Positions 61,232-64,000 of a stretch of 64,000 nt of DNA are shown here, one piece after another (position 1 is the stretch's first letter; each line of letters starts with the position of its first letter). Made by a program: the position numbers and the translations under genes. The notes below the pieces were generated by a model, which was given only the letters and a program-made list of their open reading frames with translations, had not been told where the DNA came from and ran no database searches. The stretch is taken from assembly GCA_035547695.1 (NCBI GenBank), contig DASZUK010000037.1, forward strand, positions 1-64,000, given 5' to 3'. This stretch comes from DASZUK01 sp035547695. Its GTDB lineage: Bacteria > Actinomycetota > Acidimicrobiia > Acidimicrobiales > RAAP-2.

Positions 61232-62365
61232 ATGACCAAGCTGCACGACCTGTACGCCGCCGCCGGGCAGAGCCCGTGGGTGGACAACCTCCAGCGCGAC
61301 TGGCTGACCGGCGGGCACCTGGCCGACCTGGTCGTCCAGGGGGTCCGTGGGGCGACGTCCAACCCGACCATCTTCGCCAAGGCCATCGAGGGCGAGGAGG
61401 ACTACGACGAGCAGTTCACCTCCCTGGTCAAGGCCGGCACCGTCGAGGACGCCTACTGGGAGCTGGTCATCCAGGACATCGAGGGCGCCCTGGAGGTGTT
61501 CGGGCCGCTGTACGACCAGAGCGGCGGCGGCGACGGGTTCGCGTCCCTGGAGGTGTCCCCGGCGCTGGCCAAGGACACCGAGGGCACCGTGGCGTCGGCC
61601 CGGTCGCTGCACGACCGGATCGACCGACCGAACCTGCTGGTGAAGGTGCCGGCCACCGCCGAGGGGGTGCCGGCCGTCCGGCGGCTGATCGGTGAGGGGC
61701 GGAGCATCAACGTCACCCTGATCTTCGGCCTGGAGCGCTACGACGACGTGATGGAGGCCTACATCGGCGGCCTGGAGGACTACCTGGCCGCCGGGGCCAC
61801 CGACCTGTCCCGGGTGCACAGCGTGGCGTCGTTCTTCGTCAGCCGGGTCGACACCGAGGTGGACCGGCGGCTGGAGAAGCTGGCCGGCGGGGCCGGTGGC
61901 GACGGTGGCAGTGCCGACCAGGCCATCCTGGACCTGCGGGGCAAGGCCGCGGTGGCCCAGGCCCAGCTTGCCTACCAGCGCTTCCTCAAGGCCTTCACCG
62001 GCCCCCGGTGGGAGGCGCTGGCGGCCAAGGGGGCCAGGGTGCAGCGGCCGCTGTGGGCGTCGACGTCCACCAAGAACCCGGCGTACCCGGACCTGCTGTA
62101 CGTGGACACCCTGATCGGCCCGGACACGGTGAACACCATGCCGTCGCAGACCATCGACGCCCTGCTGGACCACGGCACCGTGGTCCGGACCGTGGACGCC
62201 GACCCCGACGCGGCGGCTGCCGTGCTCCGGGAGTTGGCGGAGGCCGGCATCGACTTCGCCGACGTGTCCGCCGTCCTGGAGGACGAAGGGGTGCACTCGT
62301 TCGCCAAGTCCTTCGACGAGCTGCTGCAGGCCCTCGCCGACAAGGCCGCGTCGCTGCTGTCCTGA
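61232..62365 (+). CDS. tal: Transaldolase
   Basis: Transfers dihydroxyacetone units between sugar phosphates through a Schiff-base lysine. The 377-aa protein is the long actinobacterial form. It contains VRGATSNPTIFAKAI, the catalytic-lysine block IDRPNLLVKVPATAEGVPAV, GRSINVTLIFGLERYDDVME, and RPLWASTSTKNPAYPDLLYV in the C-terminal third. The ATG at 61232 has GAGGAGGAAG at good spacing. The 179-base gap after tkt holds ACGAAG-rich short repeats but no gene. Confidence 0.96.
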   Translation: MTKLHDLYAAAGQSPWVDNLQRDWLTGGHLADLVVQGVRGATSNPTIFAKAIEGEEDYDEQFTSLVKAGTVEDAYWELVIQDIEGALEVFGPLYDQSGGGDGFASLEVSPALAKDTEGTVASARSLHDRIDRPNLLVKVPATAEGVPAVRRLIGEGRSINVTLIFGLERYDDVMEAYIGGLEDYLAAGATDLSRVHSVASFFVSRVDTEVDRRLEKLAGGAGGDGGSADQAILDLRGKAAVAQAQLAYQRFLKAFTGPRWEALAAKGARVQRPLWASTSTKNPAYPDLLYVDTLIGPDTVNTMPSQTIDALLDHGTVVRTVDADPDAAAAVLRELAEAGIDFADVSAVLEDEGVHSFAKSFDELLQALADKAASLLS

Positions 62366-62427
62366 CCGGACGCACCCGACCGGACCGCCAACGGACACCG
62401 GACCCCCAACAGACAAGGAGCTGGACG

Positions 62428-63393
62428 ATGAAGATCGGGATGGTCGGCCTGGGGAAGATGGGCGCCAACATGACCGAGCGGCTGCTCAAGGCCGGCCACG
62501 AGGTGGTGGCGTTCGACCTCTCCGCGGAGGCCAGGCAGGCGGTGGCGGACAGGGGGGCGGAGCCGGCGACGTCGCTGGCGGACCTGGTGGCCAAACTGCC
62601 GGCGCCGCGGGCGGCGTGGGTGATGGTGCCGTCGGGGCCGGCGACCGATTCCACCATCGCCGAGCTGGCCGGCCACATGGCGCCCGGCGACGTCGTGGTG
62701 GACGGCGGCAACTCCAACTACAAGGAGGCGGCGCCGACTGCGGCGAAACTGGCCGAGAAGGGCATCGGGTTCGTCGACGCCGGCACCTCCGGCGGGGTGT
62801 GGGGGCTGACCGAGGGGTACTGCCTGATGGTGGGGGGCACCGACGAGGCGGTGGCGGTGGTGGAGCCGGCGCTGCGGTCGCTGGCCCCGGAGGGCGGGTA
62901 CGCCCACGTCGGCCCGGTCGGTGCCGGCCACTTCGTCAAGATGGTCCACAACGGCATCGAGTACGGCCTGATGCAGGCCTACGCCGAGGGGTTCGAGATC
63001 ATGAAGGCCGCCGACGAGTTCTCGCTGGACCTGCACGAGATCGCCTCCATCTGGCGGTACGGGTCGGTGGTCCGTAGCTGGCTGCTGGACCTGATCGAGC
63101 GGGCCACCCGGCCCGACGCCGGGTTGGAACAGATCGCCCCGGTCATCGTGGACTCCGGCGAGGGCCGGTGGACGTCGCTGGAGGCCATCGACCGGGCGGT
63201 GCCGGCCCCGGTGATCACCGCCGCCCTGTTCAACCGGTTCAGCTCCCGGGACACGGACTCCTACGCCAACAAGCTGGTGGCGGCCATGCGGAACCAGTTC
63301 GGCGGCCACGCCGTCACCCTGGAGGGTGGCGGGCAGGGCATGGAGACGCTGACTCCCAAGCAGTACGGGGCCGACGGCGAGGACGGCAAGTAG
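62428..63393 (+). CDS. gnd: 6-phosphogluconate dehydrogenase, short form
   Basis: Oxidative decarboxylation of 6-phosphogluconate to ribulose 5-phosphate. The Rossmann start MKIGMVGLGKMGANMTERLL is followed by VVDGGNSNYKEAAPTAAKL, DAGTSGGVWGLTEGYCLMVG and the catalytic-lysine block GAGHFVKMVHNGIEYGLMQA. At 321 aa it belongs to the short class lacking the long C-terminal domain of the roughly 470-aa enzymes; short forms often prefer NAD, but the cofactor cannot be read here. AAGGAGCTGGACG provides the ribosome binding site. It is followed immediately by zwf. Confidence 0.95.
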   Translation: MKIGMVGLGKMGANMTERLLKAGHEVVAFDLSAEARQAVADRGAEPATSLADLVAKLPAPRAAWVMVPSGPATDSTIAELAGHMAPGDVVVDGGNSNYKEAAPTAAKLAEKGIGFVDAGTSGGVWGLTEGYCLMVGGTDEAVAVVEPALRSLAPEGGYAHVGPVGAGHFVKMVHNGIEYGLMQAYAEGFEIMKAADEFSLDLHEIASIWRYGSVVRSWLLDLIERATRPDAGLEQIAPVIVDSGEGRWTSLEAIDRAVPAPVITAALFNRFSSRDTDSYANKLVAAMRNQFGGHAVTLEGGGQGMETLTPKQYGADGEDGK

Positions 63394-64000
63394 GTGCCGG
63401 CCTCCCCCGCCGCCGGGGTCGGCACCGGCGCCGCCGCCGACGACCCGGTCCCCCGGTCCCCGCTGGCGCCGCCGCAGCAGACGCCGCCGCTGGCCCTGGT
63501 CATCTTCGGGGCGTCCGGCGACCTGACGTCGCGCAAGATCCTGCCGGCGCTGGCCAACCTGGCCGACCGGGGCCGGCTGAACGACAACTTCACCGTCATC
63601 GGGGTGGCCCGGACGGAGTGGACCGACGACGAGTTCCGGCAGGCCGCCCTGAAGGACGTGCCGAACGCCGGGGAGCGGTGGCGGACGCTGGTGCAGCGGT
63701 TCCGGTACATCCCGGGGGAGTACGCGGCCACGGAGACGTTCGACCGGTTGAAGGGGCTGCTGGCCGAGGCGGACCAGAAGTACGGCACGGCCGGCAACCG
63801 GGTGTACTACCTGGCCACCATCCCGGCGGTGTTCGCCATGGTGGCCGAGGCCCTGGCCAAGGAGGGTTGCAACGTCCCCGGCGCCGGCGGCCAGTTCGCC
63901 CGGCTGGTGGTGGAGAAGCCGTTCGGCCGGGACCTGGAGAGCGCCCTGGACCTGGACCGGGCGGTGCACACCGCCTTCGACGAGGACCAGATCTTCCGGA
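63394..64000 (+). CDS. zwf: Glucose-6-phosphate 1-dehydrogenase, 3' end beyond window
   Basis: First enzyme of the oxidative pentose phosphate pathway; about 202 residues lie in the window. The nucleotide-binding motif LVIFGASGDLTSRKILPALA sits near residue 35, preceded by a Pro/Ala-rich N-terminus. VYYLATIPAVFAMVAEAL and the substrate-site block VVEKPFGRDLESALDL are intact. The GTG at 63394 directly follows the gnd TAG with no space, and no other start fits the frame. The gene is cut by the right edge. Confidence 0.93.
   Translation, partial: MPASPAAGVGTGAAADDPVPRSPLAPPQQTPPLALVIFGASGDLTSRKILPALANLADRGRLNDNFTVIGVARTEWTDDEFRQAALKDVPNAGERWRTLVQRFRYIPGEYAATETFDRLKGLLAEADQKYGTAGNRVYYLATIPAVFAMVAEALAKEGCNVPGAGGQFARLVVEKPFGRDLESALDLDRAVHTAFDEDQIFR

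Overview
The window is about 64 kb of very GC-rich DNA (roughly 70% or more by eye) packed with housekeeping genes in short-spaced operons. The gene set points to an actinobacterium, and my inference is the class Acidimicrobiia. It holds a complete Pup-proteasome cluster (mpa, dop, pup, prcB, prcA, pafA), an HspR-type dnaK operon, a coenzyme F420 gene (cofD) with two pyridoxamine-oxidase-fold proteins, an EtfD-like iron-sulfur reductase, a DUF4193 protein, and PurS/PurQ/PurL as separate subunits. No prophage or CRISPR array is visible. Mobile DNA is limited to an IS30 copy cut by the left edge and one complete-looking IS110-family element near 34 kb.

Layout. 0-1.3 kb: IS30 transposase abutting purL. 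1.3-10.7 kb: purine synthesis on the minus strand (purA-purD-purB-purC-purS-purQ, then purL), with purL separated from purQ by a plus-strand conserved gene. 10.8-17.4 kb: heat-shock genes dnaK-grpE-dnaJ-hspR-clpB. 17.6-20.6 kb: gpmA, an array of twin-hairpin repeats, glnB and amtB. 20.9-25.3 kb: small membrane proteins, a cyclic-nucleotide-binding protein, a PPOX-fold protein and the EtfD-like protein with a perfect palindrome upstream. 25.6-33.5 kb: dcd, tRNA-Gly(CCC), a secreted GH3 glycosidase, cofD, a DoxX-like protein, a DUF2505 protein, an amidohydrolase and another PPOX-fold protein. 33.6-37.2 kb: a small repeat-rich ORF, the IS110 element, a SnoaL-like protein and a TrpB2. 37.2-41.1 kb: a phosphate transporter operon with two unusual small partners, and an HtrA-type protease. 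41.2-43.9 kb: an RG-rich protein, a GNAT enzyme, an unknown protein and DUF4193. 44.2-56.4 kb: a long minus-strand block mpa-dop-pup-prcB-prcA-pafA-lepB-tatB-tatC-helY-thyX-like. 56.6-58.9 kb: ferredoxin, trmI and three small membrane-associated proteins. 59.0-64.0 kb: the pentose phosphate operon tkt-tal-gnd-zwf, cut by the right edge.

Three themes stand out. First, at least 15 genes carry a TANNNT box 6-9 bases before the start codon with no Shine-Dalgarno sequence. This suggests widespread leaderless or near-leaderless transcription, including internal promoters inside the proteasome/Tat block. Second, a dispersed twin-hairpin repeat occurs at three loci, and at one of them it has become the C-terminus of PurS. 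Third, several proteins carry in-frame tandem repeats or duplications: the triple EDG-motif protein in the phosphate transporter operon, the two-domain ThyX-like protein, and the 30-33 bp repeats in PurL and HelY.
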